DNA of 64,000 bases from contig JAQFVV010006704.1 of NCBI GenBank assembly GCA_028023455.1, positions 386,276-450,275 on the forward strand, given 5' to 3'. Shown here piece by piece: positions 37,100 through 49,500 of this stretch. The notes under the pieces were generated by a model. That model worked only from the letters and a program-made list of their open reading frames with translations, searched no databases and was not told where the DNA came from. Within the stretch, counting starts at the first letter, position 1. Every line of letters starts with the position of its first letter. This DNA comes from Epiperipatus broadwayi (taxonomy: Eukaryota > Onychophora > Udeonychophora > Euonychophora > Peripatidae). The position numbers and the translations under genes are program-made.

Positions 37100-37155
37100 T
37101 CATGATGTGATGTGAGGTACTGTAGCTTCTTCTTAAATGAAGTCAAGAGCAAATA
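37100..37155 (-). mobile_element. 3' end fragment of the second non-LTR family
   Basis: The minus strand reads cttgacttcatttaagaagaagctac then acctcacatcacat. This matches the 3' end and (CACAT)n tail at 23,271-23,325 (cttgactttgtttaaggagaagcc...catcacatcacat). It is an extreme 5' truncation. Confidence 0.65.
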
Positions 37156-37550
37156 CAACTAAAATGTTTTCCAATCATTATTGATCTTTCCCATTTCACT
37201 AAGCAATCTAAAACTGAAATTTTTGTTTCCAAAGAAATTCATTTTCTTGGGTGTTTTTTTTTTCCTCTCTGTTAGAGTAAACTAAAAGTTTAAAATAAAA
37301 ATAAGAATTTAGACTTACGATAATAAAAAGACACTGACTCACCACTGTTGGGTAAAATTTAATTAAAACTAACAATTAAAAATTAAATTATTTTTGTCTT
37401 TAATTTTCAATTCCATTTAAAAATCAAATTTCATCATTTCACATCACCTCGTTATATAATTTTTAAATTGTTAATTACAATTAAAAATCAGATTTTAATT
37501 GCCAAATTTAATTGTGCCCACCACTGTTACTTACCTTTTAAATATAAACT

Positions 37551-37852
37551 TGTGGAGACTAAATGATTAATTGATTATGTACTCGTTTTATAAAAAGCAA
37601 AAATTGAACGCGAATTAAAATGCAAAAATAACAACATACATCGTATAGACATCTATAACATTTGAACAGATTTACATTATAATCTTGTAAAATTTATTAT
37701 TTGTGGACACTAAATGATTAATTAATTACATACTCTTTTTATAAAAAGCAAAAATAGAATGTGATTTAAAATGCAAAATCAACAACAAACAGTATTTTTC
37801 ATCTATAATGTTTGAACAGATTTACATTATAGTCTTGTAAAATTTAATGTGT
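37551..37852. repeat. Tandem duplication, two ~151-bp units
   Basis: Units 37,551-37,701 and 37,702-37,852 share tgtgga(g/c)actaaatgatt, tttataaaaagcaaaaat and gaacagatttacattata(a/g)tc. Confidence 0.85.
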
Positions 37853-37934
37853 GTATATAAAATGGGGAAATTATAATTTTAAGTGAATTATGAACTTCTT
37901 TATTACATAAAATCTATTACAGTACTATTATAAA

Positions 37935-38080
37935 GCACTGAAAATATTGAAATTATTAGATGGAAGTCGAACTCTGATAATGCGCTATTAGTTTAAATAT
38001 GATGTGAGTGCACAAAATTTATAATATTTAAAGTAATATCGCATTATTGGAGCTCAACTTCTGATCTAATAATTTTTATC
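37935..38080. mobile_element. Foldback element, family A, copy 3 (short)
   Basis: Ends gaaattattagatggaagtc...gataatgcgcta and the inverted tcgcattattgga...ttctgatctaataattt match the termini of the element at 29.3 kb, with most of the interior deleted. It is nested in the Tigger-like element. Confidence 0.7.
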
Positions 38081-38180
38081 ACATAAAAAAAAAACCGCAT
38101 ACAAAAATATTAAGAAGAATCATGAATCGCATAACTTCAAAATCGCATTAAATAAATCCACATAAAACAAGACCCAGGTG

Positions 38181-39356
38181 TGTATATATATATATATATG
38201 GGACAGAGCATCCATGTATTTAATGAAATGTGCTTCTGTAGAAAAATTCACTAAAACTTTCAAAAGCTTTAATTAAAATTCACTGAAATATGTACATATT
38301 CAACCTCACAAAATCGATCCAACATGTTGCACATACAATAGTGTAGTAAGAACAATAAGTACATTAGTTTATAAGTTATTTTGCAAAATGTAAAAAAAAA
38401 AAAATCTCAATTATTTTGCTATTTAACATAAAAAAAAGAAAAACTATTCAAACTTTTTTATTATTATTACATGGAATTTCTGTTGACTTTCAATTTTTTT
38501 ACCAATGGATGAATCGTTTTTATATTCAGCAAGGAATGAGTTTGATCAATACATTTATAAGGTATTATAAGAAGTTCACACAATACTAAAATCTAATTTA
38601 CAATTAAAACACAAGAATGTTAAAAGCATTTGCAAGATGAAAATATATTGATAATGTATTAATAATATTTAAACTAATAACAGTTTGATTAACAGATAAA
38701 AGAGTTCCAGATTTTTGTAGATGTATGTAATATGTATGTATATATTAGCTATTATGTAAAAATTGTTATGGCAAGTAAAATAAAAATACTGTCTAGATTG
38801 ACTTCATGACCTAGTGAGTTTCACCATTGAAGGTGCCAAAGTGGAATGTAGACTATCATCTTATTATTATTTTGTATATCATAAGGCCAGATTATGTAAG
38901 TGACTATATTGCATTATTTAAGTATAATAGCATTAGGTTTAATGTAGTTTAATACATACTTAAGCTGCATCTAGAGTCAGATTTTACTAGGGAAGAAAGG
39001 TATATTTAATGGGGTTAAATTAATAATATATTATGAAATATACATCCATCTGTATCTCTATGGTTAGTCTATTACTTTGATAATATGAATCTTTTAAACT
39101 CAATTTATAATTCTAATTGTGCAAACCATAATCAATATTTAATTAATATAAAACTAAATCAAAAATATCATAATAATGAGCACAGAGTAATCAGTTATTA
39201 TTCTTAATATAATAGGATTTTGAAACAGTGGGCAAAATAAGCTAAATACATTTTATCTAGGTATATTAAGTTGAAGATATAAATTATAATATATTTTATA
39301 AAGAATTATACAATTAAATATAAATATATCAAATTTATTAAGCACAAACAGATAAT
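38181..39356. other. AT-rich DNA, no gene recognised
   Basis: I see nothing except the (TA)n tract just right of the Tigger-like element. Confidence 0.55.
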
Positions 39357-39514
39357 ATTGTAATAATGTGAAAGCTAAAACCTTCAACAGATATGCTGAC
39401 TTGTGTTTGAGAATTGAGAGATCCATGTGATGTCATTATTATATCTGATTGGCTGACACATAAGCATGTTTAAAGCCTATCTGTTGGAGGTTTTAGCTTT
39501 CATGTTATTACAAT
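39357..39514. mobile_element. 158-bp MITE with ~42-bp terminal inverted repeats
   Basis: The left attgtaataatgtgaaagctaaaacc...caacagatat and the inverted right end (attgtaataacatgaaagctaaaacc...caacagatag) agree at nearly all positions. No coding. The target duplication is unclear. Confidence 0.8.
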
Positions 39515-40469
39515 TACATATAGTAAAATGAAATTTTGAGAAATAAACTAGATAAAAATAAAGACAATCGCTTTATAGAATAAAAAATATATTTTATTGT
39601 AGAATAAGTACATTTAAAGTTTACAAACATAATCATAGGCAAGATTCATAATAGGTTTCACATTTACTTTAGTCAAGAAATTAAAGAGTTAAATTTTGAA
39701 TGTTTATTTTAAATTATAAGCATAGTTTTAAAGATTACGGTTTAAAGTACGTTTAGAGCTCTCTGCAGTGTTTTGAAAAGTTGTTACCTGACTTCTCAGC
39801 AACTTATCCATCAGCACTTCTGGATAGTGAGTGGTAGTAAATATTGATCTCTGGATAGGCAGCATAGCTTTCACCTTGCAGCAGGACAAAACGTTTTCCC
39901 ATCTCCATGATAATGATATACTTCTTTAAATTATACAGTGTATTTTTTATAATATAAAATCCAACCTATTTATAATGGGTTGAGATCAACTCATAATTTT
40001 AATAAACAAATTATATTCCATGAGTAAATCCATTAGCACCTTCAAACTTTGATATTTTTAATTACTAAAATAATTTCAATCTTTTGTTTTACTTTTTTAA
40101 CAGGATGTTTTAGCTAAGTTTGATCATTTCTATCCCCTCAAGATTTGACAACACTTCCCGTTATTAAATCTTGTTTACAAGAAAATATTGTTGTCAAAAC
40201 CAAAATTGTTTTGATATCTGCTATAACACAAATCTCAAAGATTTAAAATATAATAATCAAGCTTATCTGAAGGAATTTATTAATAGAGAATCTGTGAGAA
40301 AGAGTAAAAAATGTGCTCATTGACATGGATCAAAACTATTCATAAAAATGTGTGCACAATAATCATTATATGTATGGTTCATTGTTATTATATGTTTTGT
40401 AGTATGTAATAAAGTTTGCTAGTAAGTATTTAGGATTAATTACTAATAGCAGGTAATATTCTTAATTTT
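39515..40469. other. AT-rich DNA with a G+C-richer island
   Basis: 39,740-39,925 is markedly richer in G+C than its surroundings. On the minus strand it has a short open stretch ending at a possible splice donor (cag/gtaac near 39,784). I recognise no domain. Confidence 0.4.
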
Positions 40470-41577
40470 GATACTAGGAAAGTCAACATTGAGAAAAGTG
40501 TAAGACAGGGTGACTCCATATCTCCCAAACTTTTTACAGCAGTGCTGCAAAAAGTATTTTGTGGATTAAAATGGAAGCTAAAGAAGTGGAGGTAAATGGA
40601 TATTATTTAAGTCATTTAGATTTTGCAAATGATGTAGTTGTTTTTGCAATTAATATTTTAGAGCTGCAGGAAATGTTGCAGGAGATATCAGATGAAAGTA
40701 GGAAAGTAGGACTAAAGATAAATGTTAAAAAGACTAAAGTAATGTTTAATGAATTTTCTCAAAATATGAAAATAAAGATTGATTGTGATGAGTTAGAAGA
40801 AGTTAACAGTTACAAATACCTTGGTCAGATTAACAATGCAGATGGAAACATAATAGATGAAATTAATCATAGAATTTTGGTAGATATAACTTGATACTAA
40901 AAGGAAATATGCCTATATGTTTGAAAAGGAAGGTTTTTAATAAATGGGTTTTACCCAGGGCCGGATCCAATAAGTGCAGGGCTCGATTGGATTTTTTGTG
41001 GGGCCCTCTATATATTAAATATTTAAATAAAATGCAAATTCAATATTTTGAAAAATAACTTTTTGTTAATTTTGGTGGTGATGCAAGGCCCCTTCAAGTG
41101 CGGGGCCCGATTGCGCCCAATCGCTCCAATCGCCTTAAATCCAGGCCTGTTTTTACCAGTTCTTGCTTATGGATCTGAGACTTGGACACTTAATAGAAGA
41201 GCAATACAGAGACTTCAGACCACTCAAAAAACTATGAAAAGATGCATGTTAGGAGCAACAAGAAGAGATCGAAAATGCAATATATGAGTAAGAGAATAAA
41301 TAGGTGTTACTGATCTTATTGAAAAAATTAAAAAAACTGGAGTTGGGCTGGACATATTACTAGCAGAGATGATAATAGATGGACAATTGAAATCTTAAAC
41401 TGAATTCCAAGAGATTGTAAAAGATCCAGGAAAAGACTACATATGAGATGGATGGATGAAATAAGAAAGTGTGCAGGGGTGATGTGGAGAAGCTAAAGAT
41501 TGGAGCGGATGGATTGAACTTGGAGAGACCTTCATCCTGCAGTGGATTGATAATGGTTTATGATGATGATGATGATA
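40470..41577 (+). pseudogene. 5'-truncated RTE copy (RT C-terminal part)
   Basis: Starting at the position equivalent to 2,667 of the first copy, it runs through motif B (caggxtgactccatatctcc), motif C (as HLDFANDVVVFA), motif D (GLKINVKKTKVMF) and GSETWTLNRR. It ends in the element tail (tgataatggttta then (GATGAT)n). Frameshifts and stops occur after YKYLGQI and in the C-terminal part. It remains in frame over the junction where the copy at 551 is broken. A hAT-like MITE splits it at 40,956-41,149. Confidence 0.9.
40956..41149. mobile_element. 194-bp hAT-like MITE nested in the RTE copy
   Basis: The left end cagggccggatcc and the inverted right end caggcctggattt form terminal inverted repeats. 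It is flanked by gttttacc (40,948-40,955) and tttttacc (41,150-41,157), an 8-bp target duplication with one change. The unoccupied RTE copy at 3,158-3,168 reads gttttaccag, which fixes both boundaries. Subterminal sequence is G+C-rich (gggccc, gcgccc) with an AT-rich middle. Confidence 0.88.
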
Positions 41578-44454
41578 ATGAAATATATGATTCTAAAGAC
41601 AGCTTGCTCCTTTAATATCATAGTTTTTAGATAATAATATTTTGAGTTATCCTATTGGATATGATATTCTTTTGTTTATATATCTCATATTTTATTATTA
41701 TATTTTTTATAGTATCTTAGTGAGTACACTTTTAGAGAAAAGAATAAAAGATACTCTGTTTATATATTTAGGACATACTTATTATAATAATAATATGTTT
41801 AATAGATGATAATTATTTCATAGCTACAGATCGAGTAGAGTGTATAATTTGAGACCTTAATATTGTAAAAAAATAGACCATGTGGATATTGCACTTATTA
41901 AGCGAAAGATAATGTCTTATAAATAATAATTAATAATACAATACCAAAGTAATGGTTTTTTAAGAGTATGAAAAATATTGGGGTTTTATAAATATGAAAT
42001 AATCTTCATTTATTTAGTAAATCTTAAAATACTTAGGATATGTTAGAAATTATATCATAGGCAATCTTCTTTATTGATTTGTGTGTTTGTGTAAATAACA
42101 GTGTCTAACTCACATCAGAACATATAGCTCCAATCTTTTATTTAACAGCATTTTTTATAAAGGACTTTATGATATAAGAGCATTATAGAAATATTAATAT
42201 AATTATTTATATACTGAAGCCTGTGAAGAATTTCTCACTCACACTGCAACCTTTATTTTAGTATTTTATAAGGGTCATAGTTTTCAGACACAAAACCTAA
42301 GGATAACCAGATCTTCTCTCCCTTAACAATAACATTTAGCATTAGTCTGCACCAGTAATCTAGTTTACTATAAAGAATCTGTATTTCAATCTATTTAATT
42401 ATTCCTTGCTAATATTTAGATATATGTTTAATGCCATATATATTAATCATCCTGGCTAACATTTTAGCTCATAATATTAGCAAACCAAAGAATAAAGTTG
42501 GTGTATCAAAATATTTGGGCATGATTTATTAACCACAGATAATTTTATAAATTCAAATTACCATATTAAAAATGAGACTGCTGTATCAATATTATATCAT
42601 CATTACTGTAACACCTGCATGCATAAATGCATACACCTAATATTAATTAATGTTCTTTGCTTTATTTAACCAATATTTACATTTATTTTAATAAACTTAT
42701 ATAAAATTATAACGAGTTTCATGTCATTCCTCGCAATCCAACTCCAAATCATCTAAATTCTTATTATTGATATGTATAATATGCCTTCTTTAGTTGTCAT
42801 AGTGTGTTGAGTAATCTTTAATTATAGATAAATTATTAATAGTCCCTGAGTCTCATGTTTCACTCTTTGCTCAGCCAACTTGCAGAAGAGGGTGAGACTG
42901 AGTGTAACCTCGTAAATGTCATTCATAGGGTATTAAATCAAAGAGTGCTGGTAAATAAGTCGAAGTTTTGTCAGATTTGAGTTTTCATGATCTCATCTAG
43001 GTTAGCTTTAGTGTATTTTGCCTGGACTGTGGGTTTTGTCATGTGAATGCACAAACATGACTGTTAGAATATCAATAGCCAAAATAAGTCTATCATTTAA
43101 ATGTAATAAGTTAAAAGTCAATATTTATACTTTATATTGGACAAAAACCTTGAAATTTTAAAATAAAATCTTAATCCTCTTTCAGATGTTTTTGATAAAT
43201 ATGCTCAGCATTGAAAATGTATTTAAGTTGTATTTAGTATTTTCAAGGTTTTCTGTAATTAAATTATTAAATAAAAATTATAATTTAGGAAAATACATAT
43301 TTTCTGAATTTAGTGAAAGTGCGTTTTTAATTACATATTGAATTTTTATTTTTATTTTGCTAAGGTTGTTTACATTCACAATTAAAAAATATTTTTTGTC
43401 TTCAGTGTATCAAAAACTCTATTATAGAATGTACTACAAGAATACTGAATAAAAATTAAGCAAGCAAATCATTTTTCTATTTATAATACTTGTACTTTAT
43501 TATTGTATATAGCTCCTGTGTTTGTTTTGAATTTTATAATAAAAATAATAAACCTTCACTCGTAAATAAGTATGGCCATTCTACCTCCAGACAAAAAGAA
43601 AAAAGAAAGAGGAAATAATTACTATAAAAATGGGTTTGCTATGATTGTGCAGACCACATAATTACAACCTTATATAAAACGTTTCTTCATATTGAGTTTT
43701 CTTTCTGAAATACATTAACATCATTTCTAATTGCAACTCTCCAATGTATTATATAATGAATAAATGTTATGCAGTAACTTTTGGGGGAATGAATCTTACC
43801 ATAATATTTTATGAGAATGGTATTGCATTTATGAAGACAACGTCTTACAAAATGATAATCATTTCAAAATAAATGTAAAAGAGAATTAAATTTAGATCAC
43901 ATTAGTGAATAATTATTTGCTTGTAAAAGCATTGTTATAAATTAATGAAGACTGCTATAACTAATTCTTATACAAAGGCTGATTATATGTGGGAAAAAGA
44001 GTATATAACAATTTTACATCAAAAATAGTAGAAATTGTTTTTGGTCAGTTTTTAAATATTCAATAAAATTGACGATTTATTTTTTTCTGTGATTGTTATA
44101 ACATTGATTGAAAATCATTAACTAGTCAGTGAATTACTACAATTTTCTATTTAGAGGTTTGTTTGTTTTAATAGTCAATTTTATGCTTTTTATCATTTAA
44201 AATTCGCTCTGTCGGAAATATTCCAATTGATGAATGGCTTTCTCGTATTCTAGAAAGAATTGATCGAATTTGATCATTTCAGACACCTGATCATTTTTAA
44301 AAAATGCAAGTATGACACAGGCTTAAGTTTATATTAAGAAATCAATACTTTATTGCATAAAAAGACTTCAGTAAAATATCTCTTTACATAGAGTAGTAGA
44401 AAAAGTACATGTCAAATATATAAATAAATTATAATACATATTCAGAAAACTTTG
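41578..44454. other. AT-rich DNA, no gene recognised
   Basis: A mildly G+C-richer patch at 42,840-43,040 is unexplained. Nothing else is seen. Confidence 0.55.
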
Positions 44455-45570
44455 GAGACTGGTAAACTCCCCATAGCTTTCCAGTGCAAGCCATAATAAT
44501 CAATGGATGTGAGAATATTTGTATAAAAAATCCCTATATAGTATCTACTTATCCAATATCCCCAGGCTGTTTTTAATTTTGTGGTTTTCATCAGTGAATA
44601 GACTTGGCTCTGAGAGCACTGCACCTAAATATTAAGTTGTAATGCAACTCTCCAGTAGCCACCTTTTACCTTCTTTGTTAACCATAGATAATGTATTAAA
44701 TCCAATCTCATTCACTTATATAATCATGTAGATCTGAATCTAATTTTGTCTCTATAAATTTTGGAATTTTTGGTTTTTAATAACCGTAGTCAATATCATC
44801 ACACAGGCAAAAATAATATTAAATTACTAAACATCACATAATTCTGTGCTTACAGAAGCTGTTAAATGGTACAAGTTATTGTAATCAATAGATGCAAACT
44901 GTGTATATAAATCTCTATGTGGTGCCTATTCATCCAATATCCCCAGTCCAGTTTCCAGGTTTGGGTTTTTCATCAATTAGGAGCCTTAAATCTTAGAGTA
45001 CTACACCTAAATGATAAGATCTAATGCAGTCCTACAGCACTCACTTTTTATCTTTTTAGTTATCAATGGAGAGTTGCATTATATCTTATTACCTAGATGC
45101 AGTGATCCCAGATCCAAGGTTCCTCACTGATAAAAGCCACAAATTAGACACTTATGTGGGGATATTAGATGATTACGTATTAAATAGGAATTTTATGTAC
45201 CTTCTTGCATCCATTAATTACAATGACTTGCACAGGATGGAAAGTTTGTCACTATTTAACAGCTTGTGTAGTGCTTTAAGACCATTCCTGTCTATGAAAT
45301 GTTAATCAATATGGTTATTAAAGTAATAAATACACCAAAATGTGTAAATATTGAATTTGATTTAGATCTACATGACTATACAAGTGAATGAGATTGGATT
45401 AAAAACATTAGCTAAAAGGTAGCTTCTGGAAGATTGAATTAGATCTTAAGATCTAGGTGCAGTGCTCTCTGATCCAAGGCTCCTAACTGATGAAGTGCCA
45501 AGCCAGAACTAGTCTGGTAATATTAGTTAAATACACACTATGCACAAACCTTCTTGCATTTATTATCTTC
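44455..45570. repeat. Inverted array of four ~370-bp repeat units
   Basis: Two tandem units on the minus strand (44,455-44,760 and 44,761-45,060) face two on the plus strand (45,060-45,430 and 45,430-45,570, the last truncated). Shared blocks, in unit orientation, are ttgcattagatctta, taggtgcagtgctctcagatccaagg, ctcctcactgatgaaaa, ctggggatattggat, cttgcatccattgattacaatgacttgca and tagatctacatgactatacaagtgaatgagattgga. The centre of symmetry is about 45,060. Short frames at 44,442-44,624 (-) and 45,066-45,305 (+) are translations of the repeat. Confidence 0.85.
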
Positions 45571-45790
45571 TAATAATTTGATTAACTTATCAATCCATCT
45601 GATATACCAACAATTTGCACAATATTGTTCTTCCACTTTTTGTTTATAATGAATTTCACTCCACTTGAGCTTCAAATATTTGAACTTTTGTAATAAAATA
45701 CATTTTTAATTTTTAAAACAATTATCTCTTCTTCTTTTCTTCTAATCTTACAAATTTCAAGGATGTCTTATTCGATATTAGATAGTTTTT
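45560..45790 (-). pseudogene. RTE endonuclease fragment
   Basis: The minus strand aligns with ~855-1,040 of the first RTE copy, including GTGGAGTGAAATTCATTATA- and AAAAAGTGGAAGAACAATATTGTG-type sequence. It is a short, decayed piece. Confidence 0.75.
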
Positions 45791-45974
45791 ATTTTAATAT
45801 ATTTAATTAAAACACAAATGTATAAAATAAATGATTTTCAAAAAAAAAAATCAATTTAAAAGTATTTGAAATTAAAACAAAAACACAATGTAAGCAAATA
45901 GAACTTTACTACAATTCATCTTAATGATATAAAGACCTCATTAAAATTTATAATATAGTTTTACATATTAAAAT

Positions 45975-46525
45975 CATTATCATTTTCATCCATTATCAAT
46001 TCATTTCAGAATACAGGTTTTTTCCAAGTTCAATCCATCTTCTGTGATCTCTAACCTCTCTTCTCCACATCACCTGCCGACTTCCTATATCCATCCATAT
46101 CATATGTGGTCTCATTCTAGGTCTTTTACATTTTTTTAGAATCCAGTTTAAAATTTCAACTGTACATTTATGATCATCTCTTCTGGCTATATGTTGAGCT
46201 CAACTCCACTTCAGTCTTTTAATTCTTTCAATCATATCAATAACACCGGTTTTTCTCTTATTCATGTATTTCATTTTTGATCTCTTCTTATTACTCCTAA
46301 AATGTATCTCTCCATACTTCTTTGACTGGTCTAAAATCTCCGTATTGCTCTTTTGTTAAGTGTTCAAATCTCAGATTCATAAGATGAACTGGTAAAATAC
46401 ATTTATTAAAAACTTTCATTTTTCAAACTCAATGGCATGTATCCTTTTAATATTGTTATTTTTACCAAAAGCACTCCATCCCAATTTAATTCTATGATTA
46501 ATTTCATCCATTATGTTTCTATATT
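45975..46525 (-). pseudogene. RTE 3' fragment (RT thumb to tail)
   Basis: The minus strand corresponds to ~3,040-3,590 of the first copy: ATTAATCATAGAATTAAATTGGG near 46,490, the TATGGATCTGAGACTTGG equivalent near 46,370 and the AGATGGATTGAACTTGG equivalent near 46,030, followed by a TGATAATGATTTT tail. It is frameshifted throughout. Its tail abuts the start of the fragment at 45,790, so the two are separate insertions. Confidence 0.8.
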
Positions 46526-49500
46526 AAAATGCTAGACTGTATTATTATAAGACGGTGGTGATGATCAATGATGATAATGAGCGCTAGTGAGTCGGATTCT
46601 GTTTCCTAGTAAAATCTTCTTATGCGCGTGCGCAAACAAATAAACATATTGTTAATTGTTTTCATATATATTTAAAATAAAAATAAAAAACAAAATTAAA
46701 CGAAAATGGTTTCAAAAATAAAATTCCATAAAAGCAAAAGTTAATGCATTGTCATTTGTAAAAACTTCTGTTATATTTTGCAAAACGAGTAAATCATATG
46801 AACGAATTTGCTTTAAGCATTTAGTTTTTAGCGTGACTGCAGGATATAAAAGTTTTTAATAGATCTGTTTAAGAGCTGCTTCCTCTAAGTCTCTTGAGAA
46901 AGATGAGAGTACTTGAGAGTTGAACCAAAAATACTAATAATAATAATATAAGTTAAATAATTCCAAGATCTCTCGATATTATGGAATTTTAAATAAATGG
47001 CGTTAATCTATAAACGGAACAGCAATTATTAAAAAAAATGGTGTTAATAGCGATAATAGTACTATACCATGCTTTTACTTACAATTTATAGTCAGATATA
47101 AATATATTATTTAAAATAGCTTATTTTAAAAAAGACTTCTCTACTAACTTTTTAAAAACAAAAACAGTGAAAAATTAGTTGATAATCCCCAGACTAATCA
47201 AACGCTAATTAACCTCTAAGTATACTTAGATTTCCAGTTACAGGCCAATAATTATATAGCTGGGGAGAAAAATATAAACTTGTTAAGAAATGTTAATGTT
47301 AAAATAGGTTTCATTTAAATTTGCAATTCAAATTATGAACGTGGCAAATAGACTGTACTAACCTTTCCATTACAAAGCTTTTTTTTGTTTTATATATACG
47401 AAGATTTTGTATCCATCCATATATCTATCCCATAATCCAGTTTAATTTGTAATTATTTTTTTATAATAAATTCCACTCTATTATGTACTTTTCACATCAT
47501 TTATCATTCACTTTTTTGTTAAATTAATATAGGTAGATTATTATTAAACTGAAATTTACTAATTCAAAACCTTCAATTATCTAGATAAATTATGAAGTAT
47601 CATTTTAAATTATTGTTTAATTACTGCTATGTAAAAATTTTGTTTTGATGTAAGCATATTCTTTAATTTAAAATGTAATATTGTTATTAATAAAATGAAC
47701 TATACAGAATACAAAACACACACATAAAACTAGACGGTAGATTAATTTATATTTTCAGAAGATATTGGTTTTATAATGTGGGGAAAAAAATTTTATTGTT
47801 GGAATCCAAAATTTTTACAAATTCAAAAAAGCTCTGGAACCAGGTACTTTGATTAATGCTAGTCTATTTGTATTAAACATTTAATATTTTTGGCATAAAC
47901 TGCCACAAACAACTTTAAGGGTAAAATAGCATAGTGCATTGCAGTTGGAAAAAATGTATGCCATAGGGCTAGTATAATTTTTTTTTCTTTTGGGATTCTC
48001 TCTTCCTCAGTTTAATTAGGGCTTCATACCTTTTTTTCATTTTAAATCAGGCCTGTAAACCAAAACACTTTTAATATCCAGACATCAGAACCTAAATAGA
48101 AAACACACCAAGTTAAACTTAAGCATATTAAGTATTAAGTCAATATATTTACTAAACAGAGGGCCATTAAATTAATAATATTCTAAATAATAATATTGTT
48201 TTCCCTTTTTCTGATCATCAGATTGATCATCATGATGATTAGTCCAGTAGTAGTTAAAGCAATTGTTAATACATTGTTTACAATTGGGTTAATTCATTAT
48301 ACCAAATACACAGCCTCTAACAAAATGCCTAGAGCTTGAATGAGCAACACATAATGCAAACACAACCCCAGTTTTCTGATTGTTTAATCAATGTGACTCT
48401 TTTAGTGCATCGAAGGCAGGTGGACCCCCTTCAATATATAATATTTTTATTTTTTTTCTTCCTTGTTTCATTTTTTGGATCCACTGTCTGCTCATACTCA
48501 TGTAATTGGTTTTAGATTATGTTACCTTGTAAAATATATATGTAAAAGAACTTCCACATGTATCTTATAATTGTGTGAATAAAGTTCACTTTTGAAAATA
48601 ATAAATGTTTTTTTTACTTTTACAACTATCAATATCAATTAAAATAGTCATTGTTAGATAAAAGTCAAGATTTACAAACTGATGAATCCTAAAATTTGCT
48701 TCTTTTATTCATTGTGTATTAGAGTTGTGCAGAAACTGAAAATAAATGTGTGTTTTTTATGTAAAATGAAAATATAAAAAGTAAGCATTTGTATAAACAG
48801 TCATATATATATTTCAAACAACTCAATTGATGTCTCAATTAGTAATATAATAAATAATCAAATGGTTTATCACTTAAGAGGTTATGTGGCATTTGAGCTC
48901 TGGCAATTAAAGAGTAGAGATTTGATGCAGATATCTTTAGCTTTCAATTTCATTACTATATTACTATAATAAACCACATATGGTTGATAGTAATCATTAG
49001 ACCACTTTAAAAAAAAGAAATATATTTTCTTGCATTTAAAGGTGAAAAGAAGAAACCCATCATGCTAGTTCATGAATATTAATGAGAAATGTATATATGG
49101 TGAACTATATATATACTGTTTAGATTCAGGATTGTCTATTAGTAGTAATTGATAGTTTCTTGGCAATATCAAAAGCTAAAGTTATCTCTGCTTATGTGGA
49201 TACAATTTCTTAATTTCCATTTTTATTATATATATGCATATAATTAATGGGTCTGTACATATGGGGAAAGTTTTCACTATGAAAATGATAATTAGAACTT
49301 TGTAGGCTTATTTTTCTTTAAGTAATATTTCCATTAAAATAAATTACAGCTAAAAAAAATCTTACTAATAAAAGTAAATGTAATTAAATACATCATATTC
49401 ATACATGCACATGTCAATAGATGCATATATAATAGTATATACACACATAAATTATAAACTCTAATCTGCATTCTTTGACATATTTCTACAGGTACATGGA

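Larger units (their letters stand above)
36734..38180. mobile_element. pogo/Tigger-like non-autonomous DNA transposon (~1.45 kb)
   Basis: The left end cacctgggtctcattttatg and the right end's reverse complement cacctgggtcttgttttatg are near-identical. Both are flanked by TA-rich sequence, in keeping with a TA target. Subterminal sequence (gataggttcctc, aaaatgcgca, cgcataa) has the style of pogo/Tigger ends. No transposase is present. The interior is filled by other repeats: a non-LTR tail at 37,100-37,155, a tandem duplication at 37,551-37,852 and a family A foldback copy at 37,935-38,080. Confidence 0.6.

Noticed and set aside
41048-41287. 79-codon + strand frame ending in RT-like sequence
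   Set aside because: It starts inside the nested hAT-like MITE and runs into the RTE relic, so it is an accidental fusion.
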